DNA of 64,000 nucleotides from Staphylococcus sp. NRL 16/872 (GTDB taxonomy: Bacteria > Bacillota > Bacilli > Staphylococcales > Staphylococcaceae). Position numbers and translations under genes: made by a program. Where the stretch lies: positions 1 to 64,000 of the forward strand of contig NZ_CP119327.1 of the NCBI RefSeq assembly GCF_022815905.2. Reading direction: 5' to 3'. Every line of letters begins with the position of its first letter. Within the stretch, counting starts at the first letter, position 1. The notes under the pieces were generated by a model. It did no database searches and was not told the origin of the DNA. It was given only the letters and a program-made list of their open reading frames with translations. Positions 14,169 to 24,262 of the stretch are shown piece after piece.

Positions 14169-15137
14169 ATGACAAATTATACCGTAGATACATTGAACCT
14201 AGGACCCTTTACGACAGAATCAGGAGAAACCATTGAAAATTTACAGTTACGTTATGAACATGTGGGCTATTCAGGTCAGCCTTTGGTCGTCATTTGTCAT
14301 GCGCTTACAGGTAATCATTTAACTTATGGCACGGACGAACATCCTGGATGGTGGCGTGAAATTATTGATGGTGGCTACATGCCTATATATGATTACCAAT
14401 TTCTTACATTTAACGTTATCGGTAGCCCATTTGGTTCAAGTTCGCCGTTAACGGATCCACATTTTCCAAAGCATTTAACCTTAAGAGATATCGTTAAAGC
14501 CATTGAAAAGGGGATACAAGCACTCGGCTTCAATAGAATTAACATCTTAATTGGAGGCAGTCTAGGTGGCATGCAAGCGATGGAATTACTTTATAACAAT
14601 CAATTCCAAATAGACAAAGCGGTCATCTTAGCTGCTACAGACAAAACCTCGTCATATAGTCGTGCATTTAATGAAATCGCACGTGAAGCGATTCAATTAG
14701 GAGGTAAAGAAGGATTAAATATTGCACGTCAACTAGGTTTCCTTACTTATCGCTCTTCTAAAAGCTATGATGAACGCTTTACACCAGATGAAGTCGTCAG
14801 CTATCAACGTTATCAAGGTGATAAATTTAAAGAAACCTACGATTTGTCATGTTATTTAACCATGTTAAATGTGTTAGATAGTCACAACTTAGATCGAGGT
14901 CGTGACGATGTTGATGAAGTGTTACAGTCTTTAGATACAAAAGTATTAACAATGGGCTTTACAGATGATTTACTCTATCCCGATGATCAAGTAAGAGCAG
15001 TAGGGGAGCGCTTTAAATATCATCGCCATTTCTTTGTCCCAGATAATGTAGGGCATGATGGCTTCCTATTAAACTTTAATGACTGGGCACCCAATCTCTA
15101 TCATTTCTTAAAAGTCACAAATTTTAAACGTAAATAA
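14169..15137 (+). CDS. metX: Homoserine O-acetyltransferase-family alpha/beta hydrolase
   Basis: MetX-family enzymes acylate homoserine in methionine synthesis. The 322 residues have the alpha/beta-hydrolase fold, with VVICHALTGNHLTYG near 40, the nucleophile elbow GGSLGGMQAMEL near 135 (Ser as nucleophile) and a C-terminal DNVGHDGFLL with the catalytic His. It is a little shorter than many MetX proteins (about 370). The SAM riboswitch supports a methionine role. The ATG follows AAAGGAGG. The acyl donor cannot be read from sequence. Confidence 0.85.
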   Translation: MTNYTVDTLNLGPFTTESGETIENLQLRYEHVGYSGQPLVVICHALTGNHLTYGTDEHPGWWREIIDGGYMPIYDYQFLTFNVIGSPFGSSSPLTDPHFPKHLTLRDIVKAIEKGIQALGFNRINILIGGSLGGMQAMELLYNNQFQIDKAVILAATDKTSSYSRAFNEIAREAIQLGGKEGLNIARQLGFLTYRSSKSYDERFTPDEVVSYQRYQGDKFKETYDLSCYLTMLNVLDSHNLDRGRDDVDEVLQSLDTKVLTMGFTDDLLYPDDQVRAVGERFKYHRHFFVPDNVGHDGFLLNFNDWAPNLYHFLKVTNFKRK

Positions 15138-15250
15138 GAAAGCACCACTTCTAATAAGAAGAGAATACGGCTAGTTTAATCCATTTGTTTTAATACACCA
15201 TAGAGGTTAAAATAGAGGTTATAGTCAAAAAAAGTATAGGAGTGGCGAAT

Positions 15251-16162
15251 GTGTTTTCAAAAGTACATCCTAAAGCAACGATACTAGGGACATTAGCACT
15301 TGTCATTGTTGCTTTAGTAACGTATGTATTACCACCTCTTGGTTTAGTATTATGCCTATTCGCTACCATCCCTGGTGTTATTCTGTGGAATAAATCAATA
15401 CCATCGTTTGGGATTGGAGCTTTAGTAACCGTAATCTTAACCACTTTATTAGGTAATACATTTGTATTAAGTGCCATGATTTTAGTTTTATTATTTAGTT
15501 TTGTAATTGGCCAATTATTAAAAGAACGTGCATCTAAAGAACGTATCTTATATATAGCCACAGCTTATTTAAGTATATTTACTTTAGTCGCATTTATGTT
15601 ATTACAAGTATTTAAAAAAATTCCAAGCGCATCAACATTAATTAAACCGTTTAAGGAAACAATGCATGATGTGGTTGTAATCTCAGGTGTGGAATCTGAT
15701 TATAAAGCAATTTTTGAAGAAGCCTTCCGACAAATGTCGGTTCAACTTCCAAGTTTTCTAATCGTGCTCATCTTTATTTTTGTTTTAATTAATCTCATTA
15801 TTACATTTCCAATTCTACGTAAATTTAAAGTAGCAACACCTATTTTCAAACCACTATTTGCTTGGCAAATGAATCGTTCATTATTATGGATATATATGAT
15901 TGTATTGCTAGGGGTCATGGTGGCAAATGAGCCAAGTATTTTCCAAAGTATCGTGTTAAATTTCGAAGTTGTGTTATCATTATTGATGTATATCCAAGGA
16001 TTGAGCTTGATTCATTTCTTTGGAAAAGCAAGACGTATGTCAAACGCTGTTTCAATATTGTTAATGGTCGTGGGGACGCTAATAACGCCATTTACGCATA
16101 TTGTTTCATTACTTGGGGTACTTGATTTAGGAATTAATTTAAAACGAATGATTAAAAAATGA
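15251..16162 (+). CDS. DUF2232 (YybS-like) membrane protein
   Basis: This 303-residue integral membrane protein has about eight hydrophobic segments spread over its length and no catalytic motif I can name. It sits upstream of gdpP, as YybS-like proteins do in Bacillales. I prefer the GTG at 15251 (AGGAG lies 8 bases upstream) to the GTG at 15242, which overlaps that site. Function is unknown; the family has been linked with GdpP only by gene neighbourhood. Confidence 0.75.
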   Translation: MFSKVHPKATILGTLALVIVALVTYVLPPLGLVLCLFATIPGVILWNKSIPSFGIGALVTVILTTLLGNTFVLSAMILVLLFSFVIGQLLKERASKERILYIATAYLSIFTLVAFMLLQVFKKIPSASTLIKPFKETMHDVVVISGVESDYKAIFEEAFRQMSVQLPSFLIVLIFIFVLINLIITFPILRKFKVATPIFKPLFAWQMNRSLLWIYMIVLLGVMVANEPSIFQSIVLNFEVVLSLLMYIQGLSLIHFFGKARRMSNAVSILLMVVGTLITPFTHIVSLLGVLDLGINLKRMIKK

Positions 16163-16189
16163 CTTTAAAAAGCGAATAGAGGTGGAATA

Positions 16190-18157
16190 ATGAACCGTCA
16201 ATCCACTAAAAAGGCATTAATCATACCTTACATTTTAATGGTACTTACTGCGATAGCTCTTGTTGTCGTCTGGTTTATTTTCAAACCATTAGTCGCAACA
16301 ATTGCTGCTGCTGGTTTAGTCGTTGTGATTATTATTAGCATCGTATTAGTAAGACAAGCCTTATTAAAAATGGATAATTATGTGGATAACTTGAGTGGTC
16401 ATGTGTCGGCAGGAAGTAATAAAGCAATTAAACGCTTGCCGATTGGTTTGGTTGTACTTGATGAGAATGATCATATTGAATGGATTAACCAATACATGTC
16501 TGAACACTTAGAAACGAATGTCATCTCAGAACCAGTCAATGAAGTTTTTCCTAATATTTTAAAGCAACTTGAAAAGGTTCAAGAAATTGAAATCGAACAT
16601 GGACAATATCACTATCATGTACGACATTCTGAAGAAGAGAAATGTTTATACTTCTTTGATATTACGGAACAAGTACATACGAATGAATTGTATGAAGAAT
16701 CGAAACCAATAATTGCAACACTTTTCCTCGATAACTACGATGAAATTACGCAAAATATGAACGATACGCAACGTTCAGAGATCAACTCCATGGTCACTCG
16801 TGTGATCAGTCGTTGGGCTTCTGAATATAATATCTTTTTCAAACGTTATAGTTCAGATCAATTTGTCGCATACCTGAATCAAAAGATTTTAGCTGAAATT
16901 GAAGATTCTAACTTTGAAATCCTCAGTCAGTTACGTGAGAAGAGTGTCGGTTACCGTGCCCAATTAACTCTAAGTATTGGGGTGGGGGAAGGCACTGAGA
17001 ACCTTATCGATCTTGGCGAACTTTCCCAATCAGGTCTTGATTTAGCATTAGGACGTGGTGGGGACCAAGTAGCCATTAAGAATATGAATGGTAACGTACG
17101 TTTCTACGGCGGTAAGACTGACCCGATGGAGAAACGTACACGTGTAAGAGCGCGTGTTATCTCTCATGCTTTAAAAGATATCTTAACTGAAGGCGATAAA
17201 GTCATCATTATGGGACATAAACGTCCGGACTTAGATGCGATTGGTGCGGCAATTGGTGTCTCTCGTTTCGCATTAATGAATAATTTAGAAGCCTATGTTG
17301 TATTAAATGAAGAAGATATCGATCCAACGTTACGTCGTGTGATGGATGAAATCGATAAGAAACCTGAGTTGAAAGAACGTTTCGTAACGTCTGATGAAGC
17401 TTGGGACATGATGACATCTAAGACAACGATTGTCGTTGTAGATACGCACAAACCTGAAATGGTTTTAGATGAAAATATTCTAAATAAAGCGAACCGTAAA
17501 GTGGTCATTGATCACCATAGACGTGGTGAAAGCTTTATTTCAAATCCATTGTTGGTATATATGGAACCATACGCAAGTTCAACTGCAGAACTTGTTACGG
17601 AATTACTTGAATATCAACCAACTGAACAACGTTTAACACGTCTAGAATCAACAGTAATGTATGCAGGTATCATTGTGGATACACGTAACTTTACATTACG
17701 TACGGGTTCAAGAACGTTTGATGCGGCAAGCTATTTACGTGCCCATGGTGCAGATACTATCTTGACGCAACACTTCTTAAAAGATGATGTGGATACGTAT
17801 ATTAATCGTTCAGAACTTATCCGAACGGTTGAAGTTCAAGATAATGGAATCGCAATTGCCCATGGTTCTAATGAAAAAATTTATCATCCTGTTACGGTTG
17901 CACAAGCTGCGGATGAGTTGTTAAGTTTAGAAGGTATTGAAGCTTCATATGTTGTGGCCAAACGTGAAGATAACTTAATTGGTATCTCTGCTCGTTCACT
18001 AGGCTCTATCAACGTTCAATTAACGATGGAAGCACTAGGTGGTGGAGGTCACTTAACCAATGCAGCAACACAACTTAAAGACTTAACAATTGAAGAAGCA
18101 ATCGAACGTTTACAACAAGCAATTACTGAACAATTGAGTAGGAGTGAAGACGCATGA
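16190..18157 (+). CDS. gdpP: Cyclic-di-AMP phosphodiesterase GdpP
   Basis: GdpP hydrolyses c-di-AMP and so sets osmotic balance, cell-wall behaviour and beta-lactam tolerance in staphylococci. The 655 residues show two N-terminal membrane helices (about 10-55), a PAS-like domain (about 80-160), a degenerate GGDEF domain (about 170-300) and a C-terminal DHH-DHHA1 phosphodiesterase: [16 protein letters not shown] near 343, VVDTHKPEM near 420, [11 protein letters not shown] near 442 and [12 protein letters not shown] near 620. All DHH metal-site motifs look intact. It overlaps rplI by four bases. Confidence 0.95.
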   Translation: MNRQSTKKALIIPYILMVLTAIALVVVWFIFKPLVATIAAAGLVVVIIISIVLVRQALLKMDNYVDNLSGHVSAGSNKAIKRLPIGLVVLDENDHIEWINQYMSEHLETNVISEPVNEVFPNILKQLEKVQEIEIEHGQYHYHVRHSEEEKCLYFFDITEQVHTNELYEESKPIIATLFLDNYDEITQNMNDTQRSEINSMVTRVISRWASEYNIFFKRYSSDQFVAYLNQKILAEIEDSNFEILSQLREKSVGYRAQLTLSIGVGEGTENLIDLGELSQSGLDLALGRGGDQVAIKNMNGNVRFYGGKTDPMEKRTRVRARVISHALKDILTEGDKVIIMGHKRPDLDAIGAAIGVSRFALMNNLEAYVVLNEEDIDPTLRRVMDEIDKKPELKERFVTSDEAWDMMTSKTTIVVVDTHKPEMVLDENILNKANRKVVIDHHRRGESFISNPLLVYMEPYASSTAELVTELLEYQPTEQRLTRLESTVMYAGIIVDTRNFTLRTGSRTFDAASYLRAHGADTILTQHFLKDDVDTYINRSELIRTVEVQDNGIAIAHGSNEKIYHPVTVAQAADELLSLEGIEASYVVAKREDNLIGISARSLGSINVQLTMEALGGGGHLTNAATQLKDLTIEEAIERLQQAITEQLSRSEDA

Positions 18158-18600
18158 AAGTAATATTTACACAAGATGTTAAAGGTAAAGGTAAAAAAGG
18201 CGAAGTTAAAGACGTACCAGTAGGTTACGCTAATAACTTTTTATTAAAAAACAACTATGCTGTTGAGGCAACTCCGGGTAATTTAAAACAATTAGAACAA
18301 CAAAATAAACGTGCTGAAGCGGATAGACAACAAGAGATTGATGATGCTAAAGCATTGAAAGCGAAATTAGAAGAGATTGAAGTTGAAGTAAGTGCGAAAA
18401 CAGGTGAAGGTGGTAAGTTGTTTGGTTCTGTAAGTACTAAGCAAATTGCTGAGGCACTTAAAGCTCAACACGATATCAAGATTGATAAACGTAAAATGGA
18501 TTTACCTCAAGGTATCCATGCGTTAGGTTATACGAATGTTCCTGTGAAATTAGATAAAGAGGTTGAGGGAACTATCCGTGTTCATACAGTAGAGAAATAA
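18154..18600 (+). CDS. rplI: 50S ribosomal protein L9
   Basis: L9 binds 23S rRNA and has two globular domains joined by a long helix. The 148 residues start [19 protein letters not shown], with the family pattern [17 protein letters not shown] near 25 and a charged connecting helix at about 45-80. Its ATG overlaps the gdpP stop and follows AGTAGGAGTG, so it is coupled to gdpP. Confidence 0.97.
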   Translation: MKVIFTQDVKGKGKKGEVKDVPVGYANNFLLKNNYAVEATPGNLKQLEQQNKRAEADRQQEIDDAKALKAKLEEIEVEVSAKTGEGGKLFGSVSTKQIAEALKAQHDIKIDKRKMDLPQGIHALGYTNVPVKLDKEVEGTIRVHTVEK

Positions 18601-18654
18601 TACTTCTTTAAATACTTTCCTAGCGGAAAGAAATTTTGTTGGTTTGGCTTTTAA

Positions 18655-18900
18655 CTTCGCTTAAGTTGAGACGCTTGCCTAGGGTACAGTTTCAGCCAGA
18701 ATTACCTCACAGATAAATCTGTGGGTAATTCTAAGGTCTTCTAAAGTAGTTCTTTGATTTTAATCATTAGAACTACTTACTTAAGTGAGTAAGCACTTAA
18801 GTTCCTTTCCCCAGCTTGCTTTGTTTGTAGACTTTCTATGCGAAAGTCTTTGTGCTGGGGCCCCGCGCTCAACTACGCTTCGTTAGCCAATCACAAAATT
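18655..18900. repeat. Palindromic intergenic repeat, locus B1
   Basis: The gap between rplI and dnaB (18601-19509) is filled with repeats. This unit begins CTTAAGTTGAGACGCTTGCC, then contains the hairpin at 18698-18732 (AGAATTACC pairing with GGTAATTCT, and CACAGAT with ATCTGTG). Flanks are TACAGTTTCAGCC before and AAGGTCTTC after. A second stem, AACTACTTACTTAAG near 18771, and a GC-rich hairpin (CCCCAGC pairing with GCTGGGG, 18819-18860) follow. The same hairpin recurs at 19067 and 28342. Confidence 0.75.
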
Positions 18901-19026
18901 TCTCTTTTTCTAAAAAAGAATTTACTACTTTAATATTAGTTAAATTATAGTCTATAGAAATAGAGTTATTATCTGACATACTTATTTATATATTTTATTA
19001 AGAGTTCTAATTAGAAACTTTTATCT

Positions 19027-19400
19027 TATTCAGTTAGCTTCGCTTTCCGTGGATACAGTCTCAGCCAGAATTATCTCACAGATGAATCTGTGGATAATTC
19101 TAAGGTCTTCGACTTGTATTGTTTCCACAGGAGTCTCGCTACTTCATTCGATAAGTTTCTAAAAGAATTTCTAACATTCTTATATAAAGTAAGTGATTTT
19201 AGTACTCAAATTAATTAAATTTAGGCATATTAAGTTAATCTTGCCTTATGAATTAATTTTTTATGGATTTAGATGAATAACGAATGATGTTGCGCGACTC
19301 TTGGCGGAAAAGAAAGAGCCTCAAGACTACAGGCTTGAGCCTTTCACGCAAGAAAGCGTCGCAACAAAATGAGTGAAAGTCATCTAAAGCCTATAACTTA
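19027..19400. repeat. Palindromic intergenic repeats, locus B2
   Basis: The first unit has the hairpin at 19067-19101 (AGAATTATC pairing with GATAATTCT), again between ATACAGTCTCAGCC and AAGGTCTTC. Further on, 19330-19397 contains AGACTACAGGCTTGAGCC and AAGCGTCGCAACAAAATGAG, which is the inverted relative of 9388-9453. No ORF is supported in 18601-19509. Confidence 0.75.
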
Positions 19401-19509
19401 AGGTTGAACATGAAAAATAGAATTCAAAGTAAGAATTAAAATTTAATTGAACAATGTTGCACTGTGTTTGGGAAATTTAAGATGGATTGATTTAGAGGTG
19501 TGATGATTG

Positions 19510-20910
19510 ATGGATAATATGTATGATCAAAAACAAATGCCCCATAATAATGAAGCTGAACAATCTGTCTTAGGTGCAATTATTTTAGATCCACAATTAA
19601 TTGGAACGACTCAGGAGGCCCTACTTCCTGAGTCATTTTATCGAGGCGCCCACCAACATATCTTCAGAGCAATGATGAACTTGAATGAAGATAGTAGCGA
19701 AATTGATGTTGTTACGTTAATGGACCAATTAACGAAAGAAGGTACATTAAGTGAAGCTGGTGGTCCTCAATATTTAGCGGAACTCTCTAATAATGTACCG
19801 ACGACACGAAACATTCAGTATTATACAAATATCGTTGCTAATCTGGCATTAAAACGTAGATTAATACAAACTGCAGATAGTATCGCTAATGATGGTTATA
19901 ATAACGAACTTGAATTAGATGCAGTTTTAAGTGACGCAGAGCGACGTATACTTGAGTTATCAGCTAATCGTCAAAGTGATGGTTTCAAGGACATTCGAGA
20001 TGTTCTAGGACAAGTATATGAAACGGCAGAAGAACTTGACCAAAATAGTGGACAAACGCCTGGTATTCCTACAGGATATCGCGATTTAGACCAAATGACG
20101 GCAGGATTTAACCGTAATGATTTAATTATTTTAGCGGCACGTCCGTCGGTAGGTAAGACTGCCTTCGCTCTTAATATTGCACAAAAAGTAGCAACACATG
20201 AAGATAATTATACTGTAGGTATCTTCTCACTTGAGATGGGCGCAGATCAATTAGCTACACGTATGATTTGTAGTTCTGGAAATGTAGATTCAAACCGTTT
20301 AAGAACTGGGATGATGACGGAAGAAGACTGGAATCGTTTTACTATTGCGGTTGGTAAGTTATCTCGTACGAAGATATTTATTGATGATACGCCAGGTATT
20401 CGAATTACAGATTTGCGTTCTAAATGTCGTCGTTTGAAACAAGAACATGGTTTAGATATGATTGTGATTGACTATTTACAATTGATTCAAGGTAGTGGGT
20501 CACGTTTTTCAGATAATCGTCAACAAGAGGTTTCGGAAATTTCACGTACATTAAAAGCAATTGCTCGTGAATTGGAATGTCCGGTTATTGCCTTAAGTCA
20601 GTTATCTCGTGGTGTAGAACAACGTCAAGATAAACGCCCAATGATGAGTGATATTCGTGAATCTGGATCTATCGAGCAAGATGCGGATATTGTAGCGTTC
20701 TTATACCGTGACGATTATTATAATCGTGGTGAAGACGAGGATGACGATGATAGTACAAATTTTGAACCGCAATCTAATGATGATAACGGTGAAATTGAAA
20801 TCATCATTGCTAAGCAACGTAACGGCCCGACTGGAACGGTTAAGCTACACTTTATGAAACAATATAATAAATTTACAGATATTGATTATGCTCATGCTGA
20901 AATGACATAA
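19510..20910 (+). CDS. dnaB: Replicative DNA helicase (DnaB family, staphylococcal DnaC)
   Basis: This hexameric 5'-3' helicase unwinds DNA at the replication fork. The 466 residues comprise the N-terminal DnaB domain (about 5-110, QMPHNNEAEQSVLGAIILDP), a linker, and the RecA-like motor with Walker A ARPSVGKTAFALNIA near 215, Walker B MIVIDYLQLI near 320 and the QRNGPTG motif near 438. An acidic insertion EDEDDDDS lies near 415. The start ATG 19510 follows GAGGTG; a TTG one codon earlier is open. Confidence 0.96.
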   Translation: MDNMYDQKQMPHNNEAEQSVLGAIILDPQLIGTTQEALLPESFYRGAHQHIFRAMMNLNEDSSEIDVVTLMDQLTKEGTLSEAGGPQYLAELSNNVPTTRNIQYYTNIVANLALKRRLIQTADSIANDGYNNELELDAVLSDAERRILELSANRQSDGFKDIRDVLGQVYETAEELDQNSGQTPGIPTGYRDLDQMTAGFNRNDLIILAARPSVGKTAFALNIAQKVATHEDNYTVGIFSLEMGADQLATRMICSSGNVDSNRLRTGMMTEEDWNRFTIAVGKLSRTKIFIDDTPGIRITDLRSKCRRLKQEHGLDMIVIDYLQLIQGSGSRFSDNRQQEVSEISRTLKAIARELECPVIALSQLSRGVEQRQDKRPMMSDIRESGSIEQDADIVAFLYRDDYYNRGEDEDDDDSTNFEPQSNDDNGEIEIIIAKQRNGPTGTVKLHFMKQYNKFTDIDYAHAEMT

Positions 20911-20931
20911 TAAATTTAAAATAATTTTTGA

Positions 20932-20972
20932 CGTACATTATTTATTGATTGTATAATAATGTACGGTTTTTA
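20932..20972 (+). terminator. Intrinsic terminator after dnaB
   Basis: CGTACATTAT pairs with ATAATGTACG, followed by GTTTTTATTTT. Confidence 0.75.
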
Positions 20973-21113
20973 TTTTAATTTAAGCTAATCTCAATTTTTG
21001 AAGTATGTGTCTTTCATTTTAAAAAATGTACTTTGAAATATTGGTATTAAAGGGATTTTGACAGTTTGTTGATTGAATTCATTTTCAAGAGAAGAAGCGA
21101 TAAGGATAAAATT

Positions 21114-21151
21114 TAATGTTCGATTTTTATTTGCATTATGAGGTTCGTATT
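21114..21151 (+). promoter_or_regulatory. Possible PurR operator upstream of purA
   Basis: TAATGTTCGATTTT (21114-21127) is, reversed, one mismatch from the Bacillus PurBox with its central CGAAC. A second TTCG core lies 25 bases on (GGTTCGTATT, 21142-21151) but in the same orientation, unlike the usual facing pair. Control of purA by PurR is known in related bacteria; here it is inference. Confidence 0.35.
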
Positions 21152-21197
21152 GATAGAATACTTAATGGTTAATTGAGAAAACTTTGGAGGTGCTCAC

Positions 21198-22481
21198 ATG
21201 TCATCAATCGTAGTAGTTGGGACACAATGGGGAGACGAAGGTAAAGGTAAAATTACAGATTTCTTAGCGGAACAAGCAGATGTTATTGCACGTTTTTCAG
21301 GTGGTAATAACGCTGGTCACACAATTCAATTTGATGGGGAAACTTACAAATTGCATTTAGTGCCATCAGGTATTTTTTATAAAGATAAATTAGCAGTGAT
21401 TGGTAATGGTGTAGTTGTTGATCCAGTTGCATTATTAAAAGAATTAGACGGTTTAAATGAACGTGGTGTATCTACATCAAACTTACGTATTTCAAACCGT
21501 GCGCAAGTGATTCTTCCTTATCACTTAGCACAAGATGAATACGAAGAACGTCGTCGTGGCGATAATAAAATTGGTACAACTAAAAAAGGTATTGGTCCAG
21601 CTTATGTAGATAAAGCGCAACGTATCGGTATTCGTATGGCTGATTTATTAGAAAAAGAAACATTTGAAAGACGTTTAAAAGAAAATATTGAAATTAAAGA
21701 TGCTTATTTCAAAGGTATGTTTAATGAATCATGTCCACGTTTCGATGAAATCTTTGATGAATATTATGCTGCAGGTCAACGTTTAAAAGAGTTTGTTACT
21801 GATACAGCTAAAATCTTAGACGATGCGTTTGTAGCTGAAGAAAAAGTATTATTTGAAGGTGCACAAGGTGTCATGTTAGATATCGACCATGGTACATATC
21901 CTTTCGTAACTTCAAGTAACCCTGTTGCAGGTAACGTAACAGTTGGTACTGGCGTAGGCCCAACTTTCGTATCTAAAGTGATTGGTGTATGTAAAGCTTA
22001 TACATCTCGCGTAGGTGATGGTCCATTCCCTACTGAATTATTTGATGAAGATGGTCACCACATCAGAGAGGTTGGTCGTGAATACGGTACAACTACAGGA
22101 CGTCCACGTCGTGTAGGTTGGTTCGATTCAGTAGTATTACGTCACTCTCGTCGTGTAAGTGGTATTACAGACTTATCTATTAACTCTATCGATGTACTTA
22201 CAGGTTTAGATACTGTGAAGATTTGTACTGCATACGAATTAGATGGAGAAGAAATTACAGAATATCCTGCGAACCTTGATCAATTACGTCGTTGTAAACC
22301 AATCTTTGAAGAGTTACCAGGATGGGAAGAAGATATTACAGGTTGCCGTACTTTAGAAGAGTTACCTGAAAATGCACGTAAATATTTAGAACGTATTTCT
22401 GAATTATGTGGCGTACGCATTTCAATCTTCTCAGTAGGTCCAGATCGCGACCAAACTAACTTATTAGAACAATTATGGTAA
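21198..22481 (+). CDS. purA: Adenylosuccinate synthetase
   Basis: PurA joins IMP and aspartate using GTP, the first committed step to AMP. The 427 residues start [18 protein letters not shown], the P-loop-like signature with the catalytic Asp and the GDEGKGK loop. NNAGHT near 38, [14 protein letters not shown] near 125 and [14 protein letters not shown] near 298 are family motifs. The ATG follows GGAGGTG. Confidence 0.97.
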   Translation: MSSIVVVGTQWGDEGKGKITDFLAEQADVIARFSGGNNAGHTIQFDGETYKLHLVPSGIFYKDKLAVIGNGVVVDPVALLKELDGLNERGVSTSNLRISNRAQVILPYHLAQDEYEERRRGDNKIGTTKKGIGPAYVDKAQRIGIRMADLLEKETFERRLKENIEIKDAYFKGMFNESCPRFDEIFDEYYAAGQRLKEFVTDTAKILDDAFVAEEKVLFEGAQGVMLDIDHGTYPFVTSSNPVAGNVTVGTGVGPTFVSKVIGVCKAYTSRVGDGPFPTELFDEDGHHIREVGREYGTTTGRPRRVGWFDSVVLRHSRRVSGITDLSINSIDVLTGLDTVKICTAYELDGEEITEYPANLDQLRRCKPIFEELPGWEEDITGCRTLEELPENARKYLERISELCGVRISIFSVGPDRDQTNLLEQLW

Positions 22482-22485
22482 AAAA

Positions 22486-22694
22486 GGTGTGAAGAAAAGC
22501 GTTTAGAACTTGAGCAGAACCGAAAAGCGAGCAAAACTGTTCCTCAAGTTTTGACGAGTCTTTGAGAGTATCTGCCGAGAAACCTGCTTATCGAAGACCG
22601 TCTATCATATTGTGAATGTAAAAATGGAATTATTGTTAAAAATAATTTTTGTTTAATAAGCAGACATTGATTTTTCAATGTCTGTTTTTTCTTT
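22486..22694 (+). ncRNA. Candidate structured 3' UTR or small RNA ending in a terminator
   Basis: The stretch after purA is richer in G and C than nearby gaps. It can form AACTTGAG (22507-22514) with CTCAAGTT (22543-22550). It ends in a clear terminator at 22661-22694 (CAGACATTGA, loop TTTT, TCAATGTCTG, T-run). No ORF or RNA family is recognised. It may simply be the purA 3' end. Bases 22695-22864 are AT-rich and hold the likely tRNA promoter. Confidence 0.4.
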
Positions 22695-22864
22695 TAGTTG
22701 AGGTGTAAAAGGGTTAAAAATGAATTATTTGTAAACTTAGAAGCATTGATATAACAGGGTTTTACGGCAATATTTAAGTTTTCTAAAAAAATATTAAAAT
22801 TATGTAAAAAATGTCTTGTCTTTAAAATAAAGGCTGTGCTATAATCTATCTTGTGCTTAAGAAC

Positions 22865-22939
22865 GGCTCCTTGGTCAAGCGGTTAAGACACCGCCCTTTC
22901 ACGGCGGTAACACGGGTTCGAGTCCCGTAGGAGTCACCA
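22865..22939 (+). tRNA. tRNA-Glu (anticodon TTC)
   Basis: The acceptor arms GGCTCCT and AGGAGTC pair (one G-U). The anticodon stem CCGCC/GGCGG encloses the loop CTTTCAC, giving anticodon TTC. The T-arm GGGTTCGAGTCCC is present and CCA is encoded at 22937-22939. Confidence 0.97.
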
Positions 22940-22946
22940 TTTAAAA

Positions 22947-23019
22947 GGTCTCGTAGTGTAGCGGTTAACACGCCTGCCTGTCACGCAGGAGATCGCGGGT
23001 TCGATTCCCGTCGAGACCG
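22947..23019 (+). tRNA. tRNA-Asp (anticodon GTC)
   Basis: The acceptor GGTCTCG pairs with CGAGACC. The anticodon stem CCTGC/GCAGG encloses CTGTCAC, giving GTC. The T-arm GGGTTCGATTCCC is present. CCA is not encoded, unlike in the neighbouring tRNA-Glu. The two genes are 7 bases apart and probably cotranscribed. Confidence 0.97.
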
Positions 23020-23022
23020 TAT

Positions 23023-23050
23023 TGCTTACCCAAAAGGGTAGGCATTTTTT
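23023..23050 (+). terminator. Intrinsic terminator after the tRNA pair
   Basis: TGCTTACCC, loop AAAA, GGGTAGGCA, then a run of T. Confidence 0.85.
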
Positions 23051-23548
23051 TATGCCTTTTTTGCTTAGTAACCCCCATTTCTTGTGGCAGACCTCTTTAT
23101 ACTCCCTTTTCAAAAAACAAGACTACGGGCATAGTCAAAAAGTTAAATATTCCTCAATTGCGTTCAATGCGTTACAGGTTTGTGACGGCGCAACACATTC
23201 TTAATATTTCTATGTGAATGGCCTTATAAACGTTGATAGGCAGACCTCAAAAGCTATCATCTGCTTGTAATAATTCTCCAATTATGTGTCATTACGACTT
23301 TTATCTCATTTCAAACGTGTTCAACTTATTTGTAATATTAAATTAGAGTGGTAAACTTGAAACTAATATTATTCTATAAATTTAATTATGAAAATAGAAT
23401 TAAGTGACTATTAATGGTAAATTATATAGTAGATTAATATGCGCGATAAACTTAATTTAACGCATCGAATCACAGTTTATTTTTTACTAATTAACATAGA
23501 TATTTCATAAAATATAGAACTACAATTTGAGAAATGAGGTTTATAGAT
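23051..23548. other. Long intergenic region before the wal operon
   Basis: About 500 bases without a supported gene. It becomes very AT-rich towards walR and must hold the promoter of the essential wal operon. A 60-codon frame starting at 23022 overlaps the tRNA terminator and is not credible. I see no further structure. Confidence 0.5.
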
Positions 23549-24250
23549 ATGGCAAGAAAAGTTGTTGTAGTTGATGATGAGAAGCCGATTGCGGATATTT
23601 TAGAATTTAATTTAAAAAAAGAAGGATATGACGTTTACTGCGCTTACGATGGTAATGATGCAGTGGATTTAATTTATGAAGAAGAACCAGATATCGTGTT
23701 ATTAGATATCATGTTACCTGGTCGTGACGGAATGGAAGTATGTCGTGAGGTACGTAAAAAATACGAAATGCCTATCATTATGTTAACGGCGAAAGACTCT
23801 GAAATTGATAAAGTGTTGGGTCTTGAGTTAGGTGCGGATGACTATGTAACGAAACCGTTTAGTACACGTGAATTGATTGCGCGTGTGAAAGCGAACTTAC
23901 GTCGTCATTATTCACAACCCGCTCAAGAAGTGGATAATACTTCTAATGAAATCGCAATTAAGGATATTGTTATCTATCCAGACGCATATTCTATTAAGAA
24001 ACGTGGCGAGGATATCGAATTAACGCACCGTGAGTTCGAATTATTCCATTATTTATCTAAACATATGGGTCAAGTAATGACGCGTGAACATCTATTACAA
24101 ACAGTTTGGGGTTATGATTACTTCGGCGATGTGCGTACGGTGGATGTAACGATTCGTCGTTTACGTGAGAAGATTGAAGATGATCCGTCTCACCCAGAAT
24201 ATATTGTGACACGTAGAGGCGTTGGATACTTCCTCCAACAACATGATTAG
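23549..24250 (+). CDS. walR: Essential response regulator WalR (YycF)
   Basis: WalR is the OmpR-family regulator of cell-wall hydrolases, essential in staphylococci. The 233 residues start [16 protein letters not shown], with the phospho-acceptor Asp in [13 protein letters not shown] (about 53), the switch Lys in YVTKPFS (about 102) and a winged-helix output domain from about 130 to the end. I start it at 23549; an ATG five codons earlier has no better ribosome binding site. walK begins 12 bases after the stop. Confidence 0.97.
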   Translation: MARKVVVVDDEKPIADILEFNLKKEGYDVYCAYDGNDAVDLIYEEEPDIVLLDIMLPGRDGMEVCREVRKKYEMPIIMLTAKDSEIDKVLGLELGADDYVTKPFSTRELIARVKANLRRHYSQPAQEVDNTSNEIAIKDIVIYPDAYSIKKRGEDIELTHREFELFHYLSKHMGQVMTREHLLQTVWGYDYFGDVRTVDVTIRRLREKIEDDPSHPEYIVTRRGVGYFLQQHD

Positions 24251-24262
24251 GGGTTTAAGGTT

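Noticed and set aside
23022..23204. 60-codon plus-strand frame after the tRNAs
   Set aside because: It begins inside the tRNA terminator, has no ribosome binding site and no family resemblance.
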